Assembly: GCA_003486725.1 (NCBI GenBank)
Contig: DNGD01000206.1
Coordinates: 10,470-16,041 of the forward strand
Direction: 5' to 3'
Length of the DNA: 5,572 nucleotides
From: Rhodospirillaceae bacterium
GTDB taxonomy: Bacteria > Pseudomonadota > Alphaproteobacteria > UBA9219
Below, piece after piece: positions 1 through 5,208 of this stretch (position 1 is its first letter; each line of letters begins with the position of its first letter). The position numbers were made by a program, and so were the translations under genes. Below the pieces are notes generated by a model. That model made no database searches and was not told the DNA's origin. It saw nothing but the letters and a program-made list of their open reading frames with translations.

Positions 1-1536
1 CGCAGGCTCGTTCATCCAGCGGCGGGTCTTGTGGGCGCTCTCACTGGTCTCATGCTCGTTCAGAAAATCGTCGGCGACGGCCATCATGACGGTACGCTCG
101 CCCATGCCGAGCAATTGCACGTTGCGCTCGAACCCGCCGACCGCATGCCAATAACCGCTGAGCCAGAAAATGGCGGCCCACGCTGAAAAGCCGGACGCCA
201 TCAAGGCCGCATCGTCGCCGAACAAATCAATCCAGCGGAAGCTGCTGCGCTTCAGAAGATTGATTTCGGTCAGAGCAAAGTCTTCCAAAGGACGCTGCTC
301 TGCGCCAATGCCGTCGCTTGCCGCATCGGTTTGCTCAAACACAAAACCACACAGGGCGCATTCCTGCGCGTTGCGTGGAAGGGTGGCTCCGCATTCAGGG
401 CATTCCTTTGTGGGCGCTTCGCCCTCGTAGGTTTTGCCATCGAGATTGACGTCTTGTTCCAAGCTGCCGTGCATCAGGGTGGACGTGCCGAAGTCGAGCA
501 CGATACAGTCAGTTTTGATGACGTTCGGGTGTTCCTTCGGATCGATGGTGCGCAGGCCGCGCCCAATCATCTGGATCATCGTTGATTTGTACGAGCTGGG
601 ACGCAGCAGCACGATGCAGGAGGTCGGCGGGTGATCCCATCCTTCCGTCAAGACCGCCACGTTGACGATCACGCGCGCGCTGCCTTGTTGAAAGCGGGCA
701 AGCGTCAGGCGGCGGTCGCTGTCCGCCATGTCGCCGTGAACGAGAACGGACTCGATGCCCGATTGACGGAAAGTCTCCGTGACGCTTTTGGCATGCTCGA
801 CAGTGGAGCAGAACACGACCGTTTTGCGATCATTCGCCTTTTCCTGCCAATGCTTGATAACGGCTGTGGTGACGATGGGGCGGTTCATGATCTGCGCCAC
901 TTCCGCCATGTCATAATCGAGCGCGGTCTTGCGCACCTGTCGCAGCTCGTCTTGAACACCGACATCCACCACAAAGGTGCGTGGCGGCACGAGATGGCCA
1001 GACTTGACAAGTTCGGCCAGCTTGATCTGATCGCCGACATTGTCGAACACGGGGCGCAGGGCTTTCTTATCGCCGCGATTGGGTGTCGCGGTCAGGCCGA
1101 AGAGTAACAGGTTCGGATTTTTGGCTTTGGCCTCATCGATGATACGGCGATAACTCGCTGCTGCGGCGTGATGTGCTTCGTCGATCACAAGCAGATCAAG
1201 CGGCGGCATCATGGTAAGGTTATCGCTTCGCGCCAAGGTCTGAACCATGGCGAAGGTCGCGCGGCCACGCCATGATTTGCAGTTCGCGTCAAAGATCGAC
1301 GTGCTGATGGCAGGATTGATCCGCGCGAACTTCATGACGTTCTGCGCAGTCAGCTCATCGCGGTGGGCAAGGATCGCGGCTTTGCCGCTTGTCTCGCGCA
1401 GGATTTCACCCGTCGCTGCCGAGAGCATGATGGTTTTGCCCGCGCCCGTCGGGGCGACGCCGAGCGTGTTGCGCCGCTCTTTGAGCGCGGCGACGCAATT
1501 TTCGACAAAGATCTTCTGTCGTGGCCTCAGCAGCAT
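1..1536 (-). CDS. DEAD/DEAH-box SF2 helicase with zinc ribbon (3' end outside window)
   Basis: A superfamily 2 ATP-dependent helicase, probably for DNA unwinding during phage replication or recombination. 512 codons are visible, with no stop before the left edge. Reading from the ATG at 1536: a Q-like start (LRPRQ, residues 3-7), Walker A APTGAGKT (28-35), DEAH box VIDEAH (117-122), motif III LTATP (148-152), a second RecA lobe with VVFCST (239-244), VHGDM (266-270), VLTEGWD (295-301), and motif VI QMIGRGLR with its arginine fingers (322-329). A four-cysteine zinc ribbon follows: C379-x2-C382-x10-C393-x2-C396. After it comes a Trp-rich accessory region (about 430-512) that I associate with phage-type helicases. 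The start is secure, because an in-frame TGA lies one codon upstream. The Shine-Dalgarno is poor (GAG about 6 bases before ATG), and the 46-base upstream gap is pyrimidine-rich. It is the last visible gene of the leftward early operon. The helicase family is certain; the exact substrate is inferred. Confidence 0.95.
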   Translation of the reverse strand, partial: MLLRPRQKIFVENCVAALKERRNTLGVAPTGAGKTIMLSAATGEILRETSGKAAILAHRDELTAQNVMKFARINPAISTSIFDANCKSWRGRATFAMVQTLARSDNLTMMPPLDLLVIDEAHHAAAASYRRIIDEAKAKNPNLLLFGLTATPNRGDKKALRPVFDNVGDQIKLAELVKSGHLVPPRTFVVDVGVQDELRQVRKTALDYDMAEVAQIMNRPIVTTAVIKHWQEKANDRKTVVFCSTVEHAKSVTETFRQSGIESVLVHGDMADSDRRLTLARFQQGSARVIVNVAVLTEGWDHPPTSCIVLLRPSSYKSTMIQMIGRGLRTIDPKEHPNVIKTDCIVLDFGTSTLMHGSLEQDVNLDGKTYEGEAPTKECPECGATLPRNAQECALCGFVFEQTDAASDGIGAEQRPLEDFALTEINLLKRSSFRWIDLFGDDAALMASGFSAWAAIFWLSGYWHAVGGFERNVQLLGMGERTVMMAVADDFLNEHETSESAHKTRRWMNEPA

Positions 1537-1582
1537 GGCTCACTCGCAAAAACGGATAAAGGAAAACGGAAAAGGAGAGGAC

Positions 1583-2209
1583 TTAACGTGCCCACGTGGG
1601 CACGGGACTTCCTTGCGCCGCCGCAGGCTGTTGCTGTTGCGGCGTTTGCTGCTGCATCGGCAAAGGTTGCTGCGCCGGAGGGGCATAGCCGCCTTGCGCC
1701 CCGAACATGATTTCCGCGTATTCCTTGTTCTTGCGTGTCAGGACGAACAGAAGCTTGTTTTTGTCGGCGTAGTTGTCCTTGCCTTTCTCGATGCCAACCT
1801 TGGCGAGAAACTGCAGGCCGTTAAACGCCCCCCAATCCTGTGTCATGCGTTTCTGCCGCGCGGCGGGACTGTCGTCATCAGGATCAAGACCAAACGCGCT
1901 ATCAAGCATGGCGCGTAAGGTCGCCTTGGTGATGCCCCACGCTTTGGACTGGCCGCGTTCATCGAGCTTGCCGCCGGACACGGTCATGTTCTGCCAAAAC
2001 TTGCGTTTAGCGAACGAGCCTTCGAGGATCGTGAACTCGCAGTTGAGGTATTCGACATCGCTCGTGTTGCTGCGCGTGAGCCAGCCGCCTTGGCCGGAGC
2101 TGCCGGGACGGATGGTCGCCACGACCTTGGCGATTGTGTTCGCGGGGATGAGATCGCCGACCTGTTGTTGTCCGGCGTCGTTGAAATCCATGCCTTGAGT
2201 CTGGTACAT
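1583..2209 (-). CDS. DUF669-like phage protein, probable ssDNA-binding partner of the recombinase
   Basis: A 208-aa protein. The N-terminal part (about residues 7-150) has the pattern I associate with DUF669-like phage proteins: a DLIPANTIAKVVATI strand region, then EYLNCEFTILEGSFAKRKFWQN, in which a beta strand is followed by an EG-x3-(G/K)RK-x-(F/W) motif. DUF669-like genes often sit beside Sak4-type ATPases, and a role as ssDNA-binding or recombination accessory protein is inferred from that neighbourhood, not proven. The last 39 residues (170-208) are low-complexity Pro/Gln/Ala sequence ending in PVPTWAR. This resembles the flexible tail of SSB proteins but lacks their acidic tip. The ATG at 2209 is chosen because AGGAG (2222-2218) precedes it by 8 bases. 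A second in-frame Met at 2191 (MDFNDAG) is possible and may be the conserved family start. The upstream stop at 2215-2217 lies 5 bases away, so the gene is probably cotranscribed and coupled with the ATPase gene. Confidence 0.85.
   Translation of the reverse strand: MYQTQGMDFNDAGQQQVGDLIPANTIAKVVATIRPGSSGQGGWLTRSNTSDVEYLNCEFTILEGSFAKRKFWQNMTVSGGKLDERGQSKAWGITKATLRAMLDSAFGLDPDDDSPAARQKRMTQDWGAFNGLQFLAKVGIEKGKDNYADKNKLLFVLTRKNKEYAEIMFGAQGGYAPPAQQPLPMQQQTPQQQQPAAAQGSPVPTWAR
1587..1604. repeat. Perfect 18-bp palindrome at the 3' end of the DUF669-like gene
   Basis: CGTGCCCACGTGGGCACG reads identically on both strands. It encodes the last residues of the DUF669-like protein (VPTWAR) and ends just before the TAA. 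As RNA it could form a 7-bp GC-rich stem with an ACGU tetraloop. On the minus strand it is followed by a pyrimidine-rich stretch (about 1584-1550) but no immediate run of T, so it is not a textbook intrinsic terminator. It sits exactly between the recombination genes and the helicase. Confidence 0.6.
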
Positions 2210-2214
2210 AAGGT

Positions 2215-3102
2215 CTACTCCTGTGCTTGTTGAACGACATTTGCGGGGGTTTCGGCATCGGTCGGCTGTGGCCTGCAAAACTCCAGCCGCTCCGATGCCG
2301 TCTTTGTGAGGGGCTGCCTGATCTTCTCCATCAGGCGTCCGAGGTGCGGATCCTCGATCATATCGAGACGTCCGCTGCGGTCGCCCGCCGGATAGCCCCA
2401 TGGGTTGAGGGTCTGGCAAACGAAGGCGCGGTGAAGCGTTCCGTCGTCCGCCTTAACTTCCGTCATGGTCACGACCTGATCGACAATGCCGGGCAGCTCA
2501 AGACCTGTCTTGCTGCCGTCGATCTGCGGCGAGAAGACGCGCCTGTTAAAATCGTCGGTTTTTTCGTCGAGGATCCCGACGAACCAGACGCTCTTGCCGC
2601 GCGTGTGCTGAAGGTGCGTGAGCCAGCCGATCATCTCGCGGCCTAGAAGGCCGTAAGCGCCGCGCGTGTCGGTCTTGCCCGTTTTCTCGCTGATGGCTTC
2701 TGGCTGACCTGTGCACCATTGGAAACAAAGTCGCGCCGCGACGGTGATGCTGTCGACAAAGATCGTCTCGTATTTGTCGAGTGCGGTCGCATCGCCGAAC
2801 TGGCTGCACACATGATCATAATGCGCTTGGCTGTAGGGCTGGTTGTCGCGTAGCGCCGGATTGGGGCCTCCGATAAAGGCCGCAAAGTCGCGGCACTCCT
2901 GCCATGTGCGCGGGCGGATCGTATCGCCAGCCCAGCCTTCGACGGCAAGATCGCCCGCTTCAAGGTCGATGAACAACGTGCTGGGCGCATCGAGCGTCCA
3001 GAGCAAGCTGGTCTTGCCGATTTTCCAGCGCCCGAAAATGCAGCCCTTGATGCCGCGCTTTTCGGCCAGCCTCTGATCGGCGGTGATGATCTGAAAAGTC
3101 AT
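2215..3102 (-). CDS. Sak4-like RecA-fold AAA ATPase (phage single-strand annealing / recombinase family)
   Basis: A 295-aa ATP-binding protein of the type found in phage recombination modules. Visible motifs are Walker A GRWKIGKT (residues 24-31), followed by TLFIDLEAGDLAV (42-54), a region typical of Sak4-like proteins, and Walker B TIFVDS with acidic D117. The C-terminal third (about 190-275) is a beta-rich part of the core followed by a helical end. In the Sak4 family such proteins bind ssDNA, anneal strands and act with an SSB. Here the likely partner is the DUF669-like protein encoded directly downstream. The ATG at 3102 has AAAGGAG with a short 4-base spacing. The upstream gene's TGA (3106-3104) is one base away, so translation is probably coupled. 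Walker A deviates from the classical GPPGSGKT in having RWKI before GKT, which fits this family. An alternative label is simply phage AAA-family ATP-binding protein. The family is confident; recombinase activity is inferred. Confidence 0.88.
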   Translation of the reverse strand: MTFQIITADQRLAEKRGIKGCIFGRWKIGKTSLLWTLDAPSTLFIDLEAGDLAVEGWAGDTIRPRTWQECRDFAAFIGGPNPALRDNQPYSQAHYDHVCSQFGDATALDKYETIFVDSITVAARLCFQWCTGQPEAISEKTGKTDTRGAYGLLGREMIGWLTHLQHTRGKSVWFVGILDEKTDDFNRRVFSPQIDGSKTGLELPGIVDQVVTMTEVKADDGTLHRAFVCQTLNPWGYPAGDRSGRLDMIEDPHLGRLMEKIRQPLTKTASERLEFCRPQPTDAETPANVVQQAQE

Positions 3103-3103
3103 G

Positions 3104-3577
3104 TCACTCCTTTGCTTTGCGTTTGAGGGTGTAGGTCGCTCGGCTCGGCACGACGGCGCGCGCGGGGGCGAGGATTTTCTGAATGTCGGGAGGGGCGGCG
3201 GCGTATTTGCGCTCGTCCACCTTGAACTCGGCCTTGGCGTAATGTTTCGCTGTTTCTGTCGGCAGCGCGTTCAACACGGCGATGAGTTTCTCTTGATCCC
3301 ATTTGACGGTTTTCCCGACCTCGGCAGCGACATCGAAATCCGCATCGTCAATGTGAACGACGCCCGTATCTTTTCCGGCATTAATACGCGCCTTTTGCGC
3401 GGCATCGCCGTACTTGCGATTGAGGGCGCAGGCGAGTTTGTCTTTGCGCAGTTTGAGAAGTGTCGCGTCCTTGTCGATCAAATCGATCAACTCCGCCAAC
3501 TCCGGTGTTGCCAACGTTGCGATAGCGGCGATGTCCATCTCATCGAGCGCGGCGGGATTGAAATTGCGAATGTTCAT
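3104..3577 (-). CDS. Phage protein of unknown function in the recombination operon (157 aa)
   Basis: I cannot assign a function. The protein has a helical N-terminal half: residues 9-65, including ELAELIDLIDKDATLLKLRK (26-45), which is plausibly a coiled coil or amphipathic helix. Next comes an AGKDTGVVHIDDADFDVAAEV segment (67-87) that looks like a small beta sheet, then KTVKWDQEKL (89-98), a KAEFKVDERKYAAAPPDI segment (115-132), and a basic C-terminus (TLKRKAKE). The general shape matches hypothetical proteins I associate with phage early regions beside Sak4-like and nuclease genes. The ATG at 3577 is preceded by GGAGG with a 6-base spacing. It overlaps the TGA of the RuvC-like gene as ATGA, so translational coupling is likely. 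The reading frame stays open upstream of this ATG, but that stretch is the shifted shadow of the RuvC-like gene. By position it may help recombination or ssDNA handling; this is inference only. Confidence 0.85.
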   Translation of the reverse strand: MNIRNFNPAALDEMDIAAIATLATPELAELIDLIDKDATLLKLRKDKLACALNRKYGDAAQKARINAGKDTGVVHIDDADFDVAAEVGKTVKWDQEKLIAVLNALPTETAKHYAKAEFKVDERKYAAAPPDIQKILAPARAVVPSRATYTLKRKAKE

Positions 3578-4062
3578 TGAACGCCTCCATAATTTTGTCC
3601 GTAAAAGGCGATGAGCGCAGCCTCGGCCATGCCGTCGTCCTTGCGGCGCGGCCACAGATGCGCGAAGCGCGGCATCAGTTGGCTGGCGCGATAACGAGCA
3701 TCGTCCTTGTTGCGGGAGACTTTGAGTTTGGCTTTCCATGTCACAGGCGTGACGAGCGTCATCGGCAGAAAGTTGGCGGCCACGATCCCTTTAATCGCGC
3801 CGTAGGACTCGCCGAACGAAAACATGCTGGCCACGCCTTGTTTCGGCATGGACGCGACGCGCTCGATGAACACACTGACCTTGGCGGCATTTTTCGTTTT
3901 GTTGTCTATGATGTTGGCAAGTGCTGTCAGGTCGAGGACGCGGCGCGTGCCCTTGGCCTTCGTGATTGTCAGGGTCGGCATAGCCAAAACGTCCAGCTCT
4001 TCGCCGGAGAGGAAAGCCAAAGCGCCGGACAGGCCCGGATCGATGCCGACAAACAGGGTCAT
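3574..4062 (-). CDS. RuvC-like Holliday-junction endonuclease (phage type)
   Basis: A 162-aa RNase H-fold nuclease, expected to cut four-way DNA junctions made during phage recombination or replication. The first catalytic Asp lies in VGIDPGLSGA (D8), the conserved Glu in VFIERV (E67), and the C-terminal acidic site in KDDGMAEAALIA (D143 and E147 are the best metal-ligand candidates, with D142 adjacent). A conserved-looking FSFGESYGAIKGI segment (81-93) and VTPVTWKAKLKV (104-115) complete the pattern of phage RuvC-like proteins. The length is close to bacterial RuvC. The ATG at 4062 is preferred: a TTG two codons upstream would leave only 2 bases after the GGAG, whereas the ATG has a spacing of 8. 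The start overlaps the cro-like stop as ATGA (4062-4059), and the gene ends by overlapping the next start as ATGA. It is not a host ruvC, because ruvA and ruvB are absent nearby. Confidence 0.92.
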   Translation of the reverse strand: MTLFVGIDPGLSGALAFLSGEELDVLAMPTLTITKAKGTRRVLDLTALANIIDNKTKNAAKVSVFIERVASMPKQGVASMFSFGESYGAIKGIVAANFLPMTLVTPVTWKAKLKVSRNKDDARYRASQLMPRFAHLWPRRKDDGMAEAALIAFYGQNYGGVQ

Positions 4063-4271
4063 TCGCAAATCTCCACGTCATAGAGATCCTTGTGCTTCAC
4101 GCGCCCCTTGGTGATGGCGACGATTTTAGCGGCAATGGCAGGACGAGGACGGCGTAACCCTCTGGCATACCTTGAGATATTCAAGGCTGCGCTGGTGCTG
4201 GTCATGCCGAGCATCCGCGCAAACTCAGCGTGGGAGATGTTGTTCGCTTCGAGGTAATTGGCTAATTTCAT
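4059..4271 (-). CDS. Cro-like small HTH regulator, first gene of the leftward early operon
   Basis: A 70-aa protein that is almost entirely a helix-turn-helix domain (HAEFARMLGM, residues 14-23, then NISRYARGLRRPRP, 31-44), followed by IAAKIVAITKGRVKHKDLYD. The turn between the two HTH helices carries extra residues (TSTSAALN) compared with the commoner short form. I have the impression that such longer turns occur in phage regulators, but have not verified it. It is transcribed divergently from the CI-like gene across a shared operator region, so a Cro-type role (repressing the lysogeny promoter and opening lytic growth) is inferred. The ATG at 4271 is chosen; an in-frame TTG at 4277 is possible. 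The best Shine-Dalgarno is AGGATAGG (4287-4280), which lies inside an operator copy. The stop codon overlaps the RuvC-like start as ATGA. Confidence 0.87.
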   Translation of the reverse strand: MKLANYLEANNISHAEFARMLGMTSTSAALNISRYARGLRRPRPAIAAKIVAITKGRVKHKDLYDVEICE

Positions 4272-4279
4272 AACCAAGA

Positions 4280-4295
4280 CCTATCCTATTTGGCC
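4280..4295 (-). promoter_or_regulatory. Operator copy O1, overlapping the cro-like gene's ribosome-binding sequence
   Basis: On the minus strand the 16-mer is GGCCAAATAGGATAGG. It shares CC at positions 3-4, A6, T8 and GGATAGG at 10-16 with the three other copies, in reversed orientation. Its AGGATAGG end is 8 bases before the cro-like ATG, so a bound repressor would cover the start of that transcript and the same bases may serve as Shine-Dalgarno. Confidence 0.6.
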
Positions 4296-4310
4296 GAGGC
4301 AATCAAGATT

Positions 4311-4339
4311 AATATGGCCTATTCGGATAGGTTTACGAA
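4311..4339 (-). promoter_or_regulatory. Candidate leftward early promoter for the cro-like operon
   Basis: On the minus strand, TTCGTA (4339-4334) is a weak -35, followed by a 17-base spacer and CATATT (4316-4311) as -10. TATTAA shifted by two bases is an alternative -10. Operator O2 (4316-4331) fills the spacer, as expected for a repressor-controlled early promoter. The hexamers are poor matches, so the assignment relies mostly on position and operator overlap. Confidence 0.35.
4316..4331 (+). promoter_or_regulatory. Operator copy O2, most symmetric site
   Basis: The 16-mer GGCCTATTCGGATAGG contains the perfect inverted repeat CCTAT-N4-ATAGG (4318-4331). It shares the GGATAGG half and CC..A.T positions with the other copies. 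It lies in the middle of the divergent region, within the candidate leftward promoter. Confidence 0.65.
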
Positions 4340-4344
4340 ATTAA

Positions 4345-4373
4345 TTGCTTTCCACATCCAAATTGGATAGGAT
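4345..4373 (+). promoter_or_regulatory. Candidate rightward promoter for the CI-like repressor gene
   Basis: TTGCTT (4345-4350), a 17-base spacer and TAGGAT (4368-4373) form a weak sigma70-like promoter. It would start transcription near 4380, about 24 bases before the repressor ATG. Operator O3 covers its spacer and -10, and O4 covers the start point, suggesting that the repressor controls its own synthesis. Confidence 0.35.
4356..4371 (+). promoter_or_regulatory. Operator copy O3
   Basis: The 16-mer ATCCAAATTGGATAGG contains ATCCAA-A-TTGGAT, a perfect 6-bp-arm inverted repeat around one central base (4356-4368). It shares the GGATAGG end with the other copies. Confidence 0.65.
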
Positions 4374-4378
4374 GCCTA

Positions 4379-4394
4379 ATCCGAATTGGATAGG
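4379..4394 (+). promoter_or_regulatory. Operator copy O4, adjoining the repressor's ribosome-binding sequence
   Basis: The 16-mer ATCCGAATTGGATAGG differs from O3 at one base and starts 23 bases after it, about two helical turns. Its final AGG runs into AGGGAG (4392-4397), the Shine-Dalgarno of the CI-like gene, whose ATG follows 6 bases later. Binding here could block both transcription and translation start. Confidence 0.65.
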
Positions 4395-4403
4395 GAGACG
4401 GAC

Positions 4404-4808
4404 ATGAACAGATTGAAAATTATACGAGAACAGGCGGGGCTTACCCAAGAGGAAGTCGCCAAAACGCACAAGGTCACGGCTCAGACGATTCAGCGTTTTG
4501 AGAAGGGAACGCGCAACATAAGCCTCTCTTGGCTGGAAAAATTGGCAAAAACTTATGGCGTCAGAGCATCCGCCTTGATCGATGACGTCGAGGCCGTTGA
4601 AGCTGTGGATGCCGATTTGGATGAAGCTCTCCTGCGAGAAGTTCTGACCTACGCGCTGAAGCGCTGCGAAGGGATTGCCGTCGATCCGGAGATTCTTTCC
4701 AAGGTTGTTTGCAAAACCTATAAGAGATGCAGGAAGATGGAAAACGCCCCAAAAAAGGCTCAAATCAAGGAAAAAGTGGACGATATGCTCACCTGCGTCG
4801 TCGACTAA
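4404..4808 (+). CDS. CI-like XRE-family repressor without a self-cleavage domain
   Basis: A 134-aa DNA-binding protein expected to maintain lysogeny. Residues 3-58 are a clear XRE/HTH_3 domain: LKIIREQAGLTQEEVAKTHK, then VTAQTIQRFEKGTRNIS with the recognition helix around 25-34, then LEKLAKTYGVRASALI. The remaining ~75 residues are an acidic linker (DDVEAVEAVDADLDEA) and a basic, helical C-terminus with three cysteines. I see no S24/LexA-type peptidase (no Ala-Gly cleavage site, no catalytic Ser/Lys region), so RecA-driven self-cleavage is not expected. The ATG at 4404 has AGGGAG with a 6-base spacing. An in-frame TTG at 4386 lies inside operator O4 and lacks its own Shine-Dalgarno. The gene is divergent from the cro-like gene and convergent with the 98-aa gene, 6 bases away. 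The regulator family is certain; the repressor role comes from context. Confidence 0.9.
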   Translation: MNRLKIIREQAGLTQEEVAKTHKVTAQTIQRFEKGTRNISLSWLEKLAKTYGVRASALIDDVEAVEAVDADLDEALLREVLTYALKRCEGIAVDPEILSKVVCKTYKRCRKMENAPKKAQIKEKVDDMLTCVVD

Positions 4809-4814
4809 CGCGGA

Positions 4815-5111
4815 TCAATTCATTCCCACGAAATGCGTCAAATATTGAACCGCATCGTCAAACAGGCGAAGCGGCAACTCTCTCAACCCATCAATCTGGA
4901 AATAGCATTCGAACGTCATGCGCACTTGGTCCGGGCTGCAACCAAGCATGTCGGCGCGCGAATAAACGATCCCCTCAAGGATCTTTGTCTGCCGTTCATC
5001 TATTGAAATTCTCTGTCCCGCAATCAGGGCTTGCCGAGCGCCAAGAAAAAGGCTTTCTTCCTCTGCCATCTCTTCGAAGACGAGGTAAACTATTGCGCTG
5101 GAATTGCTCAT
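4815..5111 (-). CDS. Hypothetical protein, 98 aa, converging on the repressor gene
   Basis: I do not recognise this protein. It is soluble-looking, acidic in its first third (VFEEMAEEESLFL, residues 11-23) and probably mainly helical, with ISIDERQTKILEGIVYSRADML (35-56) and a C-terminal LRLFDDAVQYLTHFVG stretch (81-96). There is no signal peptide, membrane segment or HTH that I can see. The ATG at 5111 has only a weak purine stretch (GAGAA, about 7 bases upstream); Met15 is a fallback start. It ends 6 bases from the stop of the CI-like gene with no terminator hairpin between, so the two transcripts may overlap. Its upstream region is shared with the divergent XRE regulator at 5260. Its place beside two repressors makes a role in lysogeny control or superinfection conceivable, but nothing in the sequence proves it. 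Confidence 0.65.
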   Translation of the reverse strand: MSNSSAIVYLVFEEMAEEESLFLGARQALIAGQRISIDERQTKILEGIVYSRADMLGCSPDQVRMTFECYFQIDGLRELPLRLFDDAVQYLTHFVGMN

Positions 5112-5123
5112 AAATGTTTCTCA

Positions 5124-5151
5124 GATATGTTTGACCGCTACCAAATATCAA
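5124..5151 (-). promoter_or_regulatory. Candidate promoter with imperfect inverted repeat for the 98-aa gene
   Basis: On the minus strand, TTGATA (5151-5146) matches the -35 consensus at 5 of 6 positions. A 16-base spacer and CATATC (5129-5124) follow. An imperfect inverted repeat, GATATGTTTG (5124-5133) against CAAATATC (5142-5149), spans the same bases and could be a regulator site. The inferred start point near 5117 would leave a very short leader, which agrees with the weak Shine-Dalgarno. This is tentative. Confidence 0.3.
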
Positions 5152-5190
5152 CAAGCATGGGTCACAGGATGCCAGAAAATAATCTGAAAA

Positions 5191-5208
5191 TCAAGAAAAA
5201 ACTTGACA
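5191..5208 (+). promoter_or_regulatory. Candidate -35 and operator for the XRE regulator at 5260
   Basis: A perfect TTGACA lies at 5203-5208. It overlaps the right arm of the inverted repeat TCAAG-AAAAAA-CTTGA (5191-5206), whose A6 centre and 5-bp arms resemble XRE-type operators. No good -10 lies at the expected spacing (the sequence around 5226-5232 is poor), so promoter activity would need help or a relaxed -10. Confidence 0.35.

Noticed and set aside
170..1918. Several long plus-strand open frames across the left third (for example 631-1107 and 1247-1918)
   Set aside because: They run antisense to the helicase and DUF669-like genes, whose frames carry complete motifs. The plus-strand translations show no recognisable domain and arise from GC-rich codon bias.
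2210..2419. N-terminal extension of the DUF669-like frame up to 2419
   Set aside because: The extra residues are a frame-shifted reading of the Sak4-like gene's 3' end. A good AGGAG and an ATG at 2209 mark the real start.
3578..3739. N-terminal extension of the 157-aa protein up to 3739
   Set aside because: It overlaps the RuvC-like gene in another frame. The ATGA overlap and GGAGG at 3577 define the start.
4272..4403. CRISPR-like array suggested by the repeated GGATAGG elements
   Set aside because: The units are only 16 bp with unequal spacing and one inverted copy. They are repressor operators by position.
4341..4763. Minus-strand 140-aa open frame opposite the CI-like gene
   Set aside because: It is antisense to a clear XRE repressor and would cover the operator region. 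No family features are seen.
4806..4820. Bidirectional terminator between the convergent CI-like and 98-aa genes
   Set aside because: The gap is 6 bases and no GC-rich hairpin with a T-run is visible on either strand.
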